Positions 1 through 12,904 of a stretch of DNA of 64,000 bases are shown here, one piece after another. The translations under genes and the position numbers were made by a program. The number at the start of each line of letters is the position of its first letter. Position 1 is the stretch's first letter. The DNA is taken from the NCBI GenBank assembly GCA_021234155.1, contig JAJEKV010000003.1, forward strand, positions 8,926,413-8,990,412, in the 5' to 3' direction. This stretch comes from Isoetes taiwanensis (Eukaryota > Streptophyta > Lycopodiopsida > Isoetales > Isoetaceae). A model generated the notes under the pieces. It was not told the origin of the DNA and did not search any database. It saw only the letters and a program-made list of their open reading frames with translations.

Positions 1-402
1 ACGGCTCCGGTGGCTCTTTTTTGTTGTTTTACCCGGCACGCAACCAAACTGTTCTAACCACGTAAAAAGATGATTTGTTCTAACCCCAGCCTGTTACTTG
101 CCATAGTCGCACCCGCCTTCTGCCTGGAAAACAGGAAAACAAGTGAAAAAATAGTAGCCAAATGTGTTTATTGCCGCTGTATGTGCTCCCCCAAGCACCA
201 TTTCCAGGCGATTCCCCAAGCTCAAGGTCTTTTACCTTTCGCCCAACGCATTTCCTCAACTCTAGGCTGTATGGAAGGAGCAAGCCCTCCTTACTTCCGC
301 CATAGCCGCAGCAGCTCGCAATGAGCAAAACCTCCCAATGAACATGACGTAACAAATTTAAATTTTACAGGGGATATTCTACCAGGCGGAATCAATTATG
401 GA
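1..402. other. left-edge intergenic DNA
   Basis: I see no gene here. Overlapping open frames of 84 and 91 codons lie on opposite strands at about 70-355, but neither has recognisable motifs or clear splice context, so I treat them as chance. Confidence 0.4.
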
Positions 403-575
403 TGGTGATTCCCTCGCGTGGAATAAAAGGGCGGCGACGGGATTTGGAGGTTGTGATTCCGCCGGAAGATATTAAACGAAGCTGTCAGGTACGGAAAACG
501 GGACCTCCAAAACGGATCCCGTTCCCGGAGGGTTTGTGATTCCGCGGGAAAGTATTCACTGCGAGGGAATCACCA
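403..575. repeat. 173-bp element with 15-bp terminal inverted repeats (MITE-like)
   Basis: The left end TGGTGATTCCCTCGC (403-417) is the exact reverse complement of the right end (561-575). Related sub-terminal copies of TGTGATTCCGC lie inside, near 455 and 535. It has no coding capacity. I found no clear target-site duplication, so the element class is open. Confidence 0.5.
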
Positions 576-604
576 AAACCAAGGTAAAATTATTTTCACC
601 CCAC

Positions 605-825
605 TACATGTATATGCAAATTAAACAATCTAGATTTATCTTAGCGAATAAATAGAAAGAGCAAAATAAGATGACTTCCAATGGTAGATCTACCTCCTAA
701 TACCCACTAACCCAATGAACTACCCACTAAACGACATGTATATGCACACATTAAACCATCCAGATTTGTCGAGCGAATAAATAGAAAGAGCAAAATAAGA
801 TGACTTCCAGGGTAGATCTAACTAC
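605..825 (+). repeat. tandem duplication, unit about 129 bp
   Basis: The segment starting ACATGTATATGCA at 605 is repeated from about 734. Both copies share the core AATAAATAGAAAGAGCAAAA and the following GATGACTTCCA. The copies differ by several substitutions and short gaps, so this is not a very recent event. Confidence 0.65.
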
Positions 826-1175
826 TTCGTTCCTAAGTAGTCACATGAATCAGTGGGTCCATTAAGTTTCTGACCTTGTCTGAAGAATGGAACTCCGTCT
901 CCAGCAGCAGCAGTGCCGTCTTTTTACCCTGTTGCATCAATCAGCCTGGTCCCACAAGAGTGGGCGGCATCTGGTACCATTGTGGATTACTCTACCCACA
1001 TTAAAAAAAATGGTTTTGATACGTCTATCAGCTTGATTCATTGAGGAATCTTTCGAACCTTGCCTCCGCAGCAACATCTTTGCTGTAGTTGTTTAAATTT
1101 TGAATTTGAATCCTTCAGTTCAAGTTCAATTGCAGTTTTTGGGGGTTCTAATCTGATTTGGTATATTTGAGCATC

Positions 1176-4100
1176 ATGCCTAAGAAAAAACTGCAAGGGG
1201 CTGCTGCCTTAGAACACCATGAGGTTATCAAGTTAGAGAAAGAACCTGTTATCAAGACAATGAAACCAAAATTAGTGATGGGTTTGGCAGATCTAATTAG
1301 TGAGTATTGTACGCCTTTGTCCTTGAGCTGCATTTGTTATTAATGTTTGTGATAAGCAGTGCCAGTAATTGCCAGTGTCTCAGTTGGGAATTTTGCATGT
1401 CAAGTTCAGATACCACTTCTGTTCCCTGATACTTCTGCCTTTATCTCCTTTCAGCTTCAGAAGCAGACAGAGATGATTTTTTGTTGCTCTGCAAACGTGT
1501 TGAGGCTGTTGTCCGTGCCTGGCATAATCCTCAGTTTGAAGAGTTGATGGTAAAAGCAATGTCTTTCTGTTTTCAGGCAGCATATATTAAGCCATATATT
1601 GATGGATTTCTGGTCCCATCTTTTCACAGCAATTGTACTCATTGTTCGAACCAGTGCATGGTACTAAAAGACTTGAACAAAATAAATTATCTCCAAAGCA
1701 AGTGGATGAACTTGAACAGCGCTTTTTGGAGCTTGTATTTGAGGTGCAAGTCTCACTACCAGGCTTTAGTTCGTTTGCTAACATGAGTGGAGTCCAATGT
1801 ATTCCTTTCTAATTGTTTTTTGCAGGTGATGGAGAGAAGCAACTTCAAGATTCTTAGTGATACAGAGGTTGAGACAGCCACATCTGGACAATATCTCCTC
1901 AATTTGCCTATAGCTGTGGACGAGTCTAAGGTTTGTAGACTTGGCAAACATTTATCGTATGCTCCTTTATGGCCTAACTTGACATTCAGCTTTATTATGG
2001 TCATATTTAGTTGGACTCAAGGCTCCTAAGTACGTACTTCAATGCCCACCATCATGATCATACTCCACGTTTTATTAACAAGGTAATTTCTTTCTTTAAA
2101 CTATATGAATTTTCTCACTACATTACATGCATAGTCACAAAGGAGAGTTATGTCCTTGTTGATACAAACAGCTCCTACAATCGTGTCTGAACTCCTACAA
2201 CTGTGTTGGTTCTGATTAAATCTCACGAATGTAATAATTATATCATGCGATGATGATGAGGAATATTGTAAATACATGCAGTATGTGGTATTCCGGCGCG
2301 GAACTGGACTCGATCAAACAACAGGTTACTTTTTTGGAGAAAAACTGGATGTTCTTATTTCACGACTTTGGAGATGGATCATGCAGAATATCAGGTATTT
2401 TTCATATGAGGTATTTCTGAGGTGGAGAATATATGCTGCTCAATTGAATGTAAAAGGACATGGCATTTCTGGACAGCAAGTTCACTATCTTGCATCTCCT
2501 TTTGCTTTCTGTTGAATGGGTGCTGCTTTTCTAACTGATGACAACTACCAAACAGTTAGAAACAGGTAAAGTAACAAAGACAAGAGTGTGCTTTCACGAT
2601 TGGTCCTCTCTTACAGCGGAAATAAAAAATACAATTAAGATGGTTGTGCATCCCATTTAATGGGGATGGCCGATATTACAAAACACCAAATTCTAGCTGC
2701 AAATTACACCACTTTAATTTCCTTCAATAGTTTCTTTTATACGTAACTTATGAACAAATATCACAAGACTATTATAAAATGCTCCTGTTGTTACCTACTT
2801 ATGGATATTTGGTAATACAACTTTTGATTTGTTTTGCCAGGCCCAAGAATGGAGCTAAGGAGATTGTTAAGCCTGCTGAAGAAATTGGTGAAACCTCAGC
2901 ATCGTCTGAGAAGAATAGCTTATATGTAAAGCGAATACATATCGAGACCATGAAAATTAGGTACTAGTCTCAGGTACTTAAAAAAGAGTTTAAAAGTGGA
3001 CTTAGTTTTTTATCAGCAAACAGATTTGGAATAAGGTCACTCACTTGAAGCCAGTTCCATACTCGTGTGTCGTGGTCAAGATCTTCCGCTTTTAGACTGA
3101 TACAGATAAAGCTTTTTATTTTCTTGATTGCGCTTTATGAGAGAACCTCTATAACTGCTGGGGTCCTATTTGCAGTTCTTGTGAAGCTGCCTTAGGTTAT
3201 TTTCATCTCTTATTTCATTGTTCATGCAACTTATTGTAAACAAAGAACCTGGAAAATTATTGCAAATCTTGGGTTTGAGTTTATAAATCGCTTGGTTGAC
3301 AAATGGTTAGACGCAAGAAAGAGGGACTAATCCGAGATCATGCCGTCATTGCGGACTAATTCGAAGGCGGGCTTTATGTCATAACAGGTGGCTAAGACAG
3401 GATAATGTCCATGTGGGTCATGGATGATGGCACCCTTTAGTATTTTGTTTAAGACTCAATAGGAAATTTGTTATACAATGCACATGCCAGCAGCCCAGCT
3501 TCCTCAATTGGCTTGCTTTTGTAGCTCGTAAATGTGAAACCAGAAGTTGATATTTGGCAGAAACCAAAGAACATATTTACTGATGTTTGAAGCTGTTAAA
3601 TGATGATTTTTTCTAATGTGCATCCTTATAGAGCTTCGTTATATGAAAGCTGAGTACTCAATATGGCACAGATTCACTAAAGCCCTTATTCTTGACGACA
3701 GCTTGTTTTACCTGTATGCTTACAAAAGTATGTTTCTATGTTTGCAGATTAAAGAATATGTTCCAGCAAACTACTATTCAAGAGCCTTCTTTTGATCGTA
3801 TCATTCTTCTTTATAGGTGACTTTCCTGTCTCCTATGCTTGACAATGAAGAGCAAATTTCTCTATTCATAAAATTTGAAAAAATAATACATGTCCCGTTA
3901 ATTAGGCCTGCTACACCGCGAAAAGATTCATCAATACTTGGCGATCGAGCCATCGAAATAAAGCATTTCAAGAACATACCAATGGCTGATATGGAACTTG
4001 TGTTTGTAAGTTCTATCTGCTGGAGTTACAAGCATGTAATCAGATAAAGGATTGTGCAGTTGCTAACATTTGAATCAGTTGTCTTTCAGCCGGAGAAAAA

Positions 4101-5447
4101 GAACCCAAGTTTGACAGCAATAGACTGGACAAAATTTCTGATTTCTGCCATTGTTGGTTTGGTAGGAATATTTTATGTCATTTTACTTACTTTGATATAG
4201 GCTTTGACGATTTTAATGAGGTAAATTACTTCCAGGTGGCTTTTGTGGGCACGCTAGAAACACACCCATCAGATATCTGGGTTGCATTGGCAATTCTTTC
4301 TGGTTTTCTTGGTTACTGTGCAAAGATTTATCTTACGTAAGTTGTCTTCAAATTGTAAGCCTGTGAGAAGCCTTGAACTTGCTACACTTTGAAGTCTTAT
4401 CTTGAGATTCTTGGTAGTAAAACCTTGAACATTGCACCGTTATTTGAATTAAGTCAAGCGAGATTGACATCCCAGATTTTTTCCACAGGAATCACAAGAT
4501 GTGGATAAGGAAGAGATGTGAACTTGTAAATTTTTTGAGACTTCCACTCATATTCACGATCAGCATTCATAGCATTCATGGTCTTTAAAGAATCCATGAA
4601 ATCCTTTTGCAATAATGAGATAGTTTCAGGATCGTTCTGACAACTGGCTGTTGTTGACATTTTTATCGTAGAGTCTAAATGATGATCTTTCTGTTGCATG
4701 CATTACATTGTTATATATATAGACGTTGACCATCTATTTCCTGGCAGCTTTCAGGCAAATCTTGCTGAATATCAAAGCCTGATCATGAGATCAATGTACG
4801 ATAAGCAGCTGGATAGTGGAAGAGGGACGCTGCTTCATCTCTGCGACGATGTAATTCAGCAAGAAGTATGAAAGAAAAGTGAAACAGGCATAGGATATTC
4901 CATGGTGAACAATGCAGACAGAATAAGGGACTCGTTTGCATTTTGCAGGTTAAAGAAGTTATTATTGCCTACTTCATTTTGATGACACAAGGGAAAGCCA
5001 CCATGGAGGTGAGATTTGAGTTTAATAAACTACACTGATAGACACCAAGGGTCACTAAAGTCTATTTGGTTATCCAGGATCTTGACTTTCAATGTGAAAA
5101 GCTGATGCAAGAGGAGTTCAATGAGGACTGCAATTTTGAGGTGGATGATGCGGTAAAAAAGCTTGAGAAGCTTGGTATCGTGATGAAGGTTAGAAGCGAT
5201 GTCATTCTTTGTATCTTCAGCATTTAATGTTGCACCTTAACGAAAAAAGTACATTAAATTTAGTGGTTCTTTTCTTGGTTTTTAGATCCCATTAATTGAT
5301 TTTAGGCACTTAAGGTTCTTTTGCTAAGTCTTATGCATGGCATAATTGCAGGATTCTCTAGGAAGATATACCCACCTACCATTGAAACGTGCGAATGCAA
5401 AGATAGGCATGACAACTGAGGAATTCATTAAAAGATCTGAACCTTAG
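1176..5447 (+). CDS. DUF3754 / TMEM143-like membrane protein (15 exons)
   Basis: Joining GT-AG exons gives 1470 nt, a 489-aa protein with every phase consistent. Exons: 1176-1299, 1455-1549, 1630-1743, 1826-1930, 2011-2082, 2282-2394, 2841-2960, 3748-3816, 3906-4005, 4090-4161, 4236-4336, 4748-4865, 4949-5008, 5078-5188, 5352-5447. I chose the ATG at 1176 (MPKKK) because upstream in-frame codons are not ATG. The middle, with segments such as [15 protein letters not shown] and [11 protein letters not shown], resembles plant DUF3754 proteins as I know them. Two hydrophobic segments near residues 317-335 and 341-360 follow, then a charged C-terminal domain. TMEM143 in animals is mitochondrial; the plant role is not established. 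No frameshift or stop is seen. The exon chain is very strong and the family name fairly sure. The first acceptor (1454 versus 1460) is a choice. Confidence 0.88.
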
Positions 5448-5960
5448 TCCTACGCACTCCTGCAAAATGGTTCCATTGTCCTCATCAAACCAGAACAAGA
5501 CTTAACTTATATATAGATAACTTGCAACTATTCACTACGGTTTCATTCTATAACCATATGTAAAACCTAGAAATATCATACGTAATCTGTGTTCTTGTCT
5601 GCCCGGTGATATTCTAGTATAATAAAAAGTGTGGCCTTATAATGGCTTGCGGTTTTCAGCCTTGTCGCATGGTCCATGTAAAATAAAACATGTTTAAGAT
5701 TTAAGATAGTAGTGAACCAACAGGCTCAAGTTCATGCCTGCCCTCCAGATGACATGCATTATATAGTGAACCGAAGAGCAATTGGTTGTGCATATATCAA
5801 TTAGTGGCGTATCTTAGTTTATAGGTTAGCGGCTTAATTATCGTTTGGGGTGTCTAATATTTTTTCTAGACCATCCGATGGTGGCATATCTCAGAGCATA
5901 TGCCATGGGGTGAAATTCCAGCCCTTAAGTGCAAGTCAAGATAGGGTCAAATCCCCTATA
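5448..5960. other. 3' flank of the DUF3754 gene, no gene seen
   Basis: AT-rich sequence, probably including the 3' UTR of the upstream gene (AATAAAA-like signals near 5620-5690). I see no further coding sequence. Confidence 0.4.
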
Positions 5961-5974
5961 TTTGACCTACCCCT

Positions 5975-6095
5975 ATGATGCAACCAAACCATTGAATAAA
6001 TACAATATCTCAAATTTGAAAGTCTGATCAAACAAATAGAGCCTGGGGAATCGAACCCCAGATATCCAATGCCCATGCCTATGCCTTACCTGGCA
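5975..6095 (-). repeat. tRNA-derived SINE fragment
   Basis: On the minus strand GGGGTTCGATTCCCC (about 6044-6058) is a good RNA polymerase III B box within a T-arm-like hairpin. It is preceded by GGTAAGGCAT and TTGGATATCTG, which resemble a tRNA D-arm and anticodon region, and followed by a T-rich tail. No complete tRNA cloverleaf forms because the A-box half is poor, so this is a SINE head or tRNA-derived relic rather than a working tRNA gene. Confidence 0.4.
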
Positions 6096-8650
6096 GAAAA
6101 TGAGCCCCAGCCGAGAAAATGAGCAGAACACTTGCTCAAGAAGCCACCCAAATCCTGCACAAAAAAACTTTGAATCAGTTGGGCGTTTCCCTAAGAGCTC
6201 CATGGAGACAAATAGTGATGCAAAGGCAGAAACAAGCAGAGAACCTTGCAACAGACCCAAGAAGCAAAGCTTCTGAAACAAGCTGCGAAGCTTCTGAAGG
6301 AAAACGATGGGAAAACCGTGCGAAATAATGGCAAAACCTCAAGATTTGTTCAAAAACCTCAAGATCTGTTCAAAAAAGTAACCAGCAAGACCTGCGGGGA
6401 GAGCTGCGGGGAGAGCAAGACCTGCGAAACCCCAAAGCTCCATGCATTAGCCTGCATCAGCCGCTCCATGCATCAGCGACTTCTGGACCCAAATCTATGC
6501 TTGTGCAACCCTCGGCTGCCAAATCTATGCCTTTGCGCCTGCATGCAGAAACTAAAGTATGGAAAACTAAGCTTCCACGCGGAAACCAAAATATGGAAAA
6601 CTAAGCTTCATATCTGGATAAAGACGGTCATGTTCTTGGAGATCTTGCCGGAAACACCCGATGGACGCTGCTATACTAGTCTGTTTCTTGTGGGAGCGCT
6701 GCAGCACGTTTTTTAAATGACAAAGATTCTAACCCAAAATAGACTAAAAGCAAGCAACAAAAAAAAGAAAAACGACCCGCCATAGCTGCCACAGTTCCTA
6801 TAGAAGCGCCATAGCCGCCATAACCGTCTGCTGCATCGGCATCCTTTGAGCCTAAACGCCAGAGAAATAAAACCCCAGATTCTATTCTTCTTTTTCGAAT
6901 CCACAGTGCCACCGTCAGCATTTACAGTATTCTTATACGAATACCACCCAAAAGCTTTGACAATCTTAGGTTATAAAGATACGGTTTGTGAGCGGGCACA
7001 CATTATCAGTACATATATTGTTTTTTATTTTTTATGGATAAAGGATCCTACTATATATTAAAGTTACATGACTATAATAGCAAATAAAATAAGGTGATGC
7101 TGCACTATGGCTTCATCGGACAAGTTGCAAGGGTGATTCAGCAATAAGAACTCAGATCCTACAAAACAAAACATTTGCTTCCATCCACAAACACGTTGAA
7201 AATTCAACGTACAATACTGAATCAATGTATCTTCGCCATAACCTACTAGTATGGAAGCTTCTAAATTCAAGATTTGTGCATGGTACTGCATATAATCTGC
7301 AAAAACATAAAAGCTTAGATTACAGATTTATGCAAAGTTTCGAAGAATCACAAAACTACAAGTGTCCAAAAGCACAAAACTACAAGTATTCAAAATACAT
7401 GTGATTAAGTTTACCCATTCTGTTTCGTATTGCGGGAGGGTATTCTCCCAATGGTGGAAACTATGATTCTGGTATTGTATTGTATGGAAAACCGTATATA
7501 TTGCCATATTTGAGGAGCTTAATGTCATTTAGAGGTCATGTTGCTTTTTTGGGTTTTTAGATAACTTATCTTTGGAAAGCTTAAGAAGAATAAAAAAAAT
7601 TGGAGGCCTTTTTTTAGGGCGTGGATAAGAAGGGATGCTGCCTTCTTTTTTTGGCAAGGGCAGCAGAGCAGAGGCGGAGGGCATTTAGGCAGAGAGGGCG
7701 GCTTGATACAGCAAATGCATCAATGGAGGCTTGTGGCACAAATGGGCGGCTTGATGCAGCAAATGCCTGAATGGAGGCTTGTGGGACAAATTCCACATAT
7801 TAAAAATGATGTTCTCTTGTGCGGCCCAAGGTTCTTAGGCGGCAAATCGGCTCTGCAACTCGACAAGTCCTCTGCTTTGCAAAAGACTTCTCAAAGTTCT
7901 TGAAGCGGCTCTGCAAATTCGGCAATCTCTGCTTCTGTTACGGTCAACAGATTTTTTTAGAACACTGGCTGTTTCCGCAATGTTTTCGCTTCGTAGTTTG
8001 ACGTAGATTCTTTGGAGGCATGGGAAGGTTTCTTAGAAGGACAAAAATGAATCTAGGAAGCACACAAAATCAACGCCATAATCCTAAAATTATTTGTAAT
8101 TTATATTGCATTACAACTTTTATAACAAACACCTCTAGGTGATCTATAAAAGGCTAGGTAATCTATAAAAGGAAGCCTGGACTACACCCTGTTTTGTTGC
8201 TTTGAGCAATTGCAGACTGAACAAGAATAATGTTCCTAAAACGAAAGGATCATAACCGTCAGCGTTGCCTCGAAAAACTCGTTCCATGTTTACCATGAAT
8301 TATTCCACGTAACTAAAAGCCGAGAACCTGTTGAAACTCTCAATCCTACCAAGTCCCAATAAAGCCTGGACGTTTTCTTGCGTAAGAATACCCTGATTAA
8401 TTTAAGCAACTGTATTCTAGACTGACATGGATTTTCGGTGCTCCAACATCATTACTATGGCATGAGAGCTTATAGGGTATGCAATTTGGCCTGGGAACAC
8501 ACATAGAGAAAAATTTAAAGACATGCTTTTTGCAGAGATCCGGAAGCCCCAGGTGTTCAGCCTCCACTAAAATCGGCTGGATTCTGCCAGCTCAAAAATT
8601 GCTGAGAATTCACGCGCGCTTCCTCCAGGGTTTTCCAATTTTGTCTGCTA
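6096..8650. other. repeat-rich intergenic DNA
   Basis: Short internally repeated segments dominate. AAGCTTCTGA is repeated near 6266-6300, CAAAACCTCAAGAT(T/C)TGTT near 6332-6375, and CTGCGGGGAGAG near 6393-6415. A 48-bp unit containing GGCTTGAT(A/G)CAGCAAATGC is present twice at about 7700-7797. The open frames (up to 156 codons at 6246-6716) are built from these repeats and I do not consider them genes. Confidence 0.4.
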
Positions 8651-8654
8651 AAAT

Positions 8655-9075
8655 CCAATCGTTGCATTTTTTGCAATAGCCAGAAAAAACCCTATGTGAC
8701 TGATAGGCTTAGCCCAAAAAAATTCAACAAAATGGCCAGAAAGAGTCATTGGGAAACTTGTCGGCTTGCCTGACAATGTCATATGTGTAGTGTTGGTGTT
8801 CGTTGCATTTTTTGCAATGGCCGAAAAAAACCCTATTTGACTGATAGGCTTAGCCCAAAAAAATTCAACAAAATGGACAAGCTTAGCCCAAAAAAATTCA
8901 ACAAAATGGCCAGAAAGAGTGATTGGGAAACCTTTCGGCTTCCATGACAATGTCATATGTGTAGTGTTGTTGTTGCTTTCCAGATGGACGTTTTTTTTTT
9001 TGCCAAATTGAAGGCTAAGTACAAACATAAGCCGGGATAATTGAAGGCCAAGTACAAACATAAGCCGGGATATTA
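8655..9075. repeat. short tandem array inside a Helitron-like tail
   Basis: A unit of about 140 bp beginning TTGCATTTTTTGCAAT is present at about 8662 and 8804. Within the second unit the segment CTTAGCCCAAAAAAATTCAA is itself repeated (about 8849 and 8882). A 34-bp unit ending AAGCCGGGATA is then repeated at 9005-9037 and 9039-9072. The array runs directly into the Helitron-type 3' tip ending at 9105, so it is probably the subterminal region of that element. Confidence 0.55.
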
Positions 9076-9105
9076 GAGCGGCAATGCGGGGCACCCGTTT
9101 ACTAG
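9070..9105 (+). mobile_element. Helitron 3' terminus (ends CTAG, followed by T)
   Basis: The sequence GCGGGGCACCCGTTTACTAG ends at 9105 and is followed by T. Helitrons end in a short GC-rich hairpin plus CTRR and insert between A and T, which fits. The same tail, GGGCACCCGTTACTAG, ends another copy at 54920 on the minus strand. The hairpin here has decayed. The 5' (TC) end of the element was not located. Confidence 0.55.
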
Positions 9106-10517
9106 TTTAGAATGAAAGAGAGAGCTACATTCTTCAAGAGTTTCATAGTGGAAAGATTTGGGCAACACAATTCGATGGAAAAAATCTTCATACTTACCTA
9201 ACAGAGAAACGAATGCCAAAGTTTCCTTGCGTCATCGGAAGCAAATAGTACGTATTCCTGCCCATTTCAAGTCTGAGTACGCTTGGTGCTCTGGGAGTCC
9301 ACTGACAAATCAATGCGTGGATTTTCTAGCATCATTATAGTTTTATGTTATTGTTATTATTTCTCACACTTTTCCATCTGGGTTTAGAACATATATGACT
9401 CATTATTTCGTTCTTGCGCAGATGCGCTAACGAATCCGATGCTTTTAGCTTGTAATCTGCCAAATAAGTTAGAAACATAGTCTGAATTCAAAAAAACCTA
9501 AAACTGCCATGACCAGATCAATTACTAAGATGTTGGTCTGGGAAGGAAAAACCCAAGAAGCAAGTTTGGAATCTCCAAAACCGATACAAAAGGGTCTTAT
9601 AAATCCAAGCCCGTAGAACATGCAAAAGGTATAAAATTGGCCAAGAAACTTAAACGCAAAATTGGACAATGATTTTAACAAACGATAAGGGAAGGAGGGT
9701 AGTTTGAGATTCAAAATGAGTTGTGTGCGAGGTAGCTATGCCCGACAAGGCTTTAGATAATTCTAACAATCCCTCACATAATTTTTGGATATTGATAGCC
9801 TATAACAATCCTCTATTTCTGTAAAAAAATCCCTGTTTTTTTCCTTTCTCATCGGAGTTTCATTTCTAAAGGAAAACCAAAAACATTGATTCTAATTAAC
9901 GCCTTGCAACATAGCCTATTATGCTTCGACTTTCCTGCTCTACAAGTTAACAAATATTAAGAAAATACAGAAGGCAAAATATGATTAGCACCTGCTCCTA
10001 GTCATTCCAAGATACTCCAAGCTTTAACACCAGTTTATCTCATGCTCCATCAGAACGTGCATCAACTGTTAAAGAAACAACCATGTTTTATAATGGAAGT
10101 GATAAATCTCAATTAGTTTTGGACTGTGTAGCAGACTGTGAGACACATTATCAAATTGTAGAGCTGCAATTTGAGCAGGTAAAGCCAAGGCAAAAAGAAA
10201 AAGAAAATAGTGTGGATGGTGAGCTTGCAAAAAAGATGCAAATCCATGGTCGTAATGGAAATGGGAACCTTAGATGGTTCAATGGAACTATAAATGAATC
10301 AAGGTGGCATCTAACAGTGCACAAGGGAAGTGATTTATTGGTGAAAGAAAATAATGGTGACAAAACTAGTGCAAGATCTGTTCATCCAAAAGTGCTACTT
10401 CAACAGTTCTGTCTCTTGCCTCCGTTTGTAGTAGGAATGTTTTAACGGAGGTAGTTAGCAGTTCATCATTCGAGAATTAATTCCAAACCTTTCTACAAAA
10501 CTTCTTAAAATTGTACC
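9106..10517. other. intergenic, with one unassigned open frame
   Basis: Mostly AT-rich sequence. A 120-codon plus-strand frame (10083-10445, starting MFYNGSDK) has an ATG and mixed composition but matches no family I recognise. It could be a captured gene fragment or chance. I do not call it a gene. Confidence 0.3.
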
Positions 10518-10841
10518 TCAATCATCTCCTTCGTAGGTAACACAATTTTCATACCAATTTGCTGCTTCTTCCCCTTGCATGCATCTCCCAATTACAGCAA
10601 CTTTATCTCCACCCCTTGCTTCAAAGTAATCCTCAAAGACTTGTAAAAAGTCTCGATGATTTCCTGTACCATCAAATGTTGGTTGCAAAGGTGACGTGCA
10701 CATTCTTAGCTGCTGTAATATATTAACTAGCTCCATATCAAACTCAGAATTATTGTCCCAACTGCAAACAATAAAACGAGGCGTGATCTCGGTAGGACCT
10801 CTAAAATGATGGGCTGGATGCGAGCACTCTTGCTTAAACAC
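10518..10841 (-). pseudogene. Ty3-type gag-like fragment
   Basis: This 107-codon minus-strand frame contains PTFDGTGNHRDFLQVFEDYF, followed by a segment ending GEEAANWYENCV. The pattern (P-x-F-x-G, then FL-x-x-FE, then G-x-A-A-x-W) is that of the retrotransposon gag domain of Ty3/gypsy elements. No protease, RT, integrase or LTR is seen nearby, and the match is short, so it is at best a relic. A host gene with a gag-like domain cannot be excluded. Confidence 0.4.
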
Positions 10842-12904
10842 TCAAGAAAGGCCTACAAAACAGTCTGGACCTCTAAAGCTGTTTACAGGCACAGCTTAAG
10901 CTTATTCTTATATGGAAGTTAGGAAAGAGAGTGTTAAACAAGATCACTAATGCTGCTTGCTATGAACAGGAGAAATGTATCAAGCCTTCCAATGACTCAA
11001 GCAATGGAAAATTATCAATAGAGTTGAATAATATGATGCATCATTAGAGATATTATAGTAAAATATATCTCTTAATATCCAGTAAATACACAAAATCACA
11101 AGAGCATTTATACCAAGGAGACCGAATTTCACCAAATACAATTATAATTCATGGCCATTTCTATTTCAGAGGTAACCAAAATGTCTAGTACAAAGCACAA
11201 TGATAAATTACAATGTGTAAACTTGCTACGGCTTATCACAGCACGAGGTAATACATAGCTGAGAGAGATGGATTTTTTGCTCATAATACAAGATCACTTA
11301 TAGTCACTATGACATAGCAATAAATCAAGGGCATTGATGGACTGTTTTCTGACTGTCTTTTCCTTCACAACATAAGTTTAAAACACCGAAACAACGGAGA
11401 TATGCTGACACAGAAGAATCAGGCTTACGTTCAAACAAAAGCTTCAGCTTATGGTCATCTCCCCAACGTGAGAACACTCCAACAACAAGCAATGTGTCCA
11501 AAATTTATGTAAGAACCAGCTCAAATTCCTGTAAGAAAGTGTAACAACTGAACCACAACTTGTACTTGACATTCATAACGGCATCCTCTTTCCTAGTTCT
11601 CAAATTCTTATCACATAAGCTCTGTTCCTGGTTCAAAAACACTGAATCTTTTGGTGTTGTGCGTGGTTTTTTATAGATTCAATAGCGGTATTAGCGCCTT
11701 GTGAAGCATGTGTACTTGGTAAACGTTGTAGGCGTAAAACTGCAATCAAATGAGTGTCCTTTCATAATGGCATTCTATTACATTTGTCATGCACATGTTT
11801 TCCATCAATGATGTCCGTCAATCCTCAAGAAATTCAATAATAGTTCCAAAATCAAAATCCCATTTCGTGGCTACTCCAGCACCCTGAAGCCGCAAGGAAT
11901 GGGAATGTGCTTCATCACCTTATGAACTCAATGTCGACCGCTCCTGGTTTCTAATCTGCGCTCCTATAATTTGCACCACAATTCCTTTGGCAGAGGATCT
12001 TCACTATCCCATTAGGGTTTAGTAAAAATGGCATTTTTGGCCTTAGAACCATACCTTCAAAAAATTGAAGTCTTTTAGGAAATTGCGCAAGTCCCCCTTA
12101 ACTATTGCAATTGCAAAAGCACCCTATGAAACAATCCGTGATAGAAAATACCAAGAACTATTGTCCGTCATTGTTGGCCCAGAATGGGGCCAACAATATG
12201 GTAGCAAAAAGCATTGTCACATGGAAAGCTGATTGTATAGGCGTACTTTATTCAAGTCTGATGAGGCTTTCTTGTGAATGCACACACATGGATTTGCCAT
12301 GAAAAAACACATTCCCTTTGCAGATTGAGAGAATAATAATTATAATACTATCTATATACACATATGAAGCCATAAAGGATATTTCTTTCATTTCCATGTG
12401 TTTCTAAGTTTTGAGAAGATTGTTCCTACATGAGTCTTTTGTAAATAGGATCGGACTTGCCTTGGTCCTCTGAAGTTTCTCGCCATTGATGTTTGTTGTA
12501 ATTTCAGCAAAGAGAAGTTCTATTTCTGGCTAAAGTTGTTAATTAAACGTAGAACCAGATATATCCAAGTTGGCGAACAATTATTTCAAATATAGAGGAT
12601 TCTATTCCTTGCAGAACTATGCCTAGCTCCGTATTGCCAATTAGTTTGATGAACTAGTTCTTTGCATAAACAGATTTTGCTAGTCATCAATCATCCACTG
12701 GGTTGAGCGTCTTCTTGATTTCTTCTTGGGCTTGGTATTACTAGACTCATATATCATCTGTGCTCTCTTTTTCAGACCAAAGCCATAACCAAAACTGGAG
12801 TTTTATTTCATAGCCAATGTAGAGCCCGCTGCTTGCACGGGGTACCATATGGTTTAGCAGTATTTAGTTAGTTCTACATTTCAAAATGATTATTGAGGAA
12901 GTAG
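10842..12904. other. intergenic DNA including a copy of the sufD 3' flank
   Basis: No gene is seen. The stretches 11500-11573 and 12281-12365 match 16563-16860, just downstream of sufD (for example AAAATTTATGTAAGAACCAG and GGATTTGCCATGAAAAAACA). Roughly 700 bp separate the two blocks here but they are nearly adjacent near sufD. Confidence 0.5.
11500..12365. repeat. duplicated copy of the region downstream of sufD
   Basis: Two blocks (11500-11573 and 12281-12365) match 16563-16636 and 16640-16850 in the same orientation with few differences. The sufD-side copy carries an extra 110 bp or so (about 16682-16790), and this copy has about 700 bp between the blocks. The two copies bracket the L1/hAT composite at 12905-16556. 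Confidence 0.6.

Noticed and set aside
6044-6058. A tRNA gene on the minus strand
   Set aside because: Only the T-arm and B box are convincing; the A box and acceptor stem do not form, so it is listed as a SINE fragment.
6246-6716. 156-codon plus-strand open frame
   Set aside because: It is built from short tandem repeats, with no motif and no splice context.
12820-12860. GAGCCCGCTGCTTGCACGGG looked like a further Helitron hairpin
   Set aside because: No CTRR end follows at the right distance and the stem is imperfect; it is at most a worn relic.
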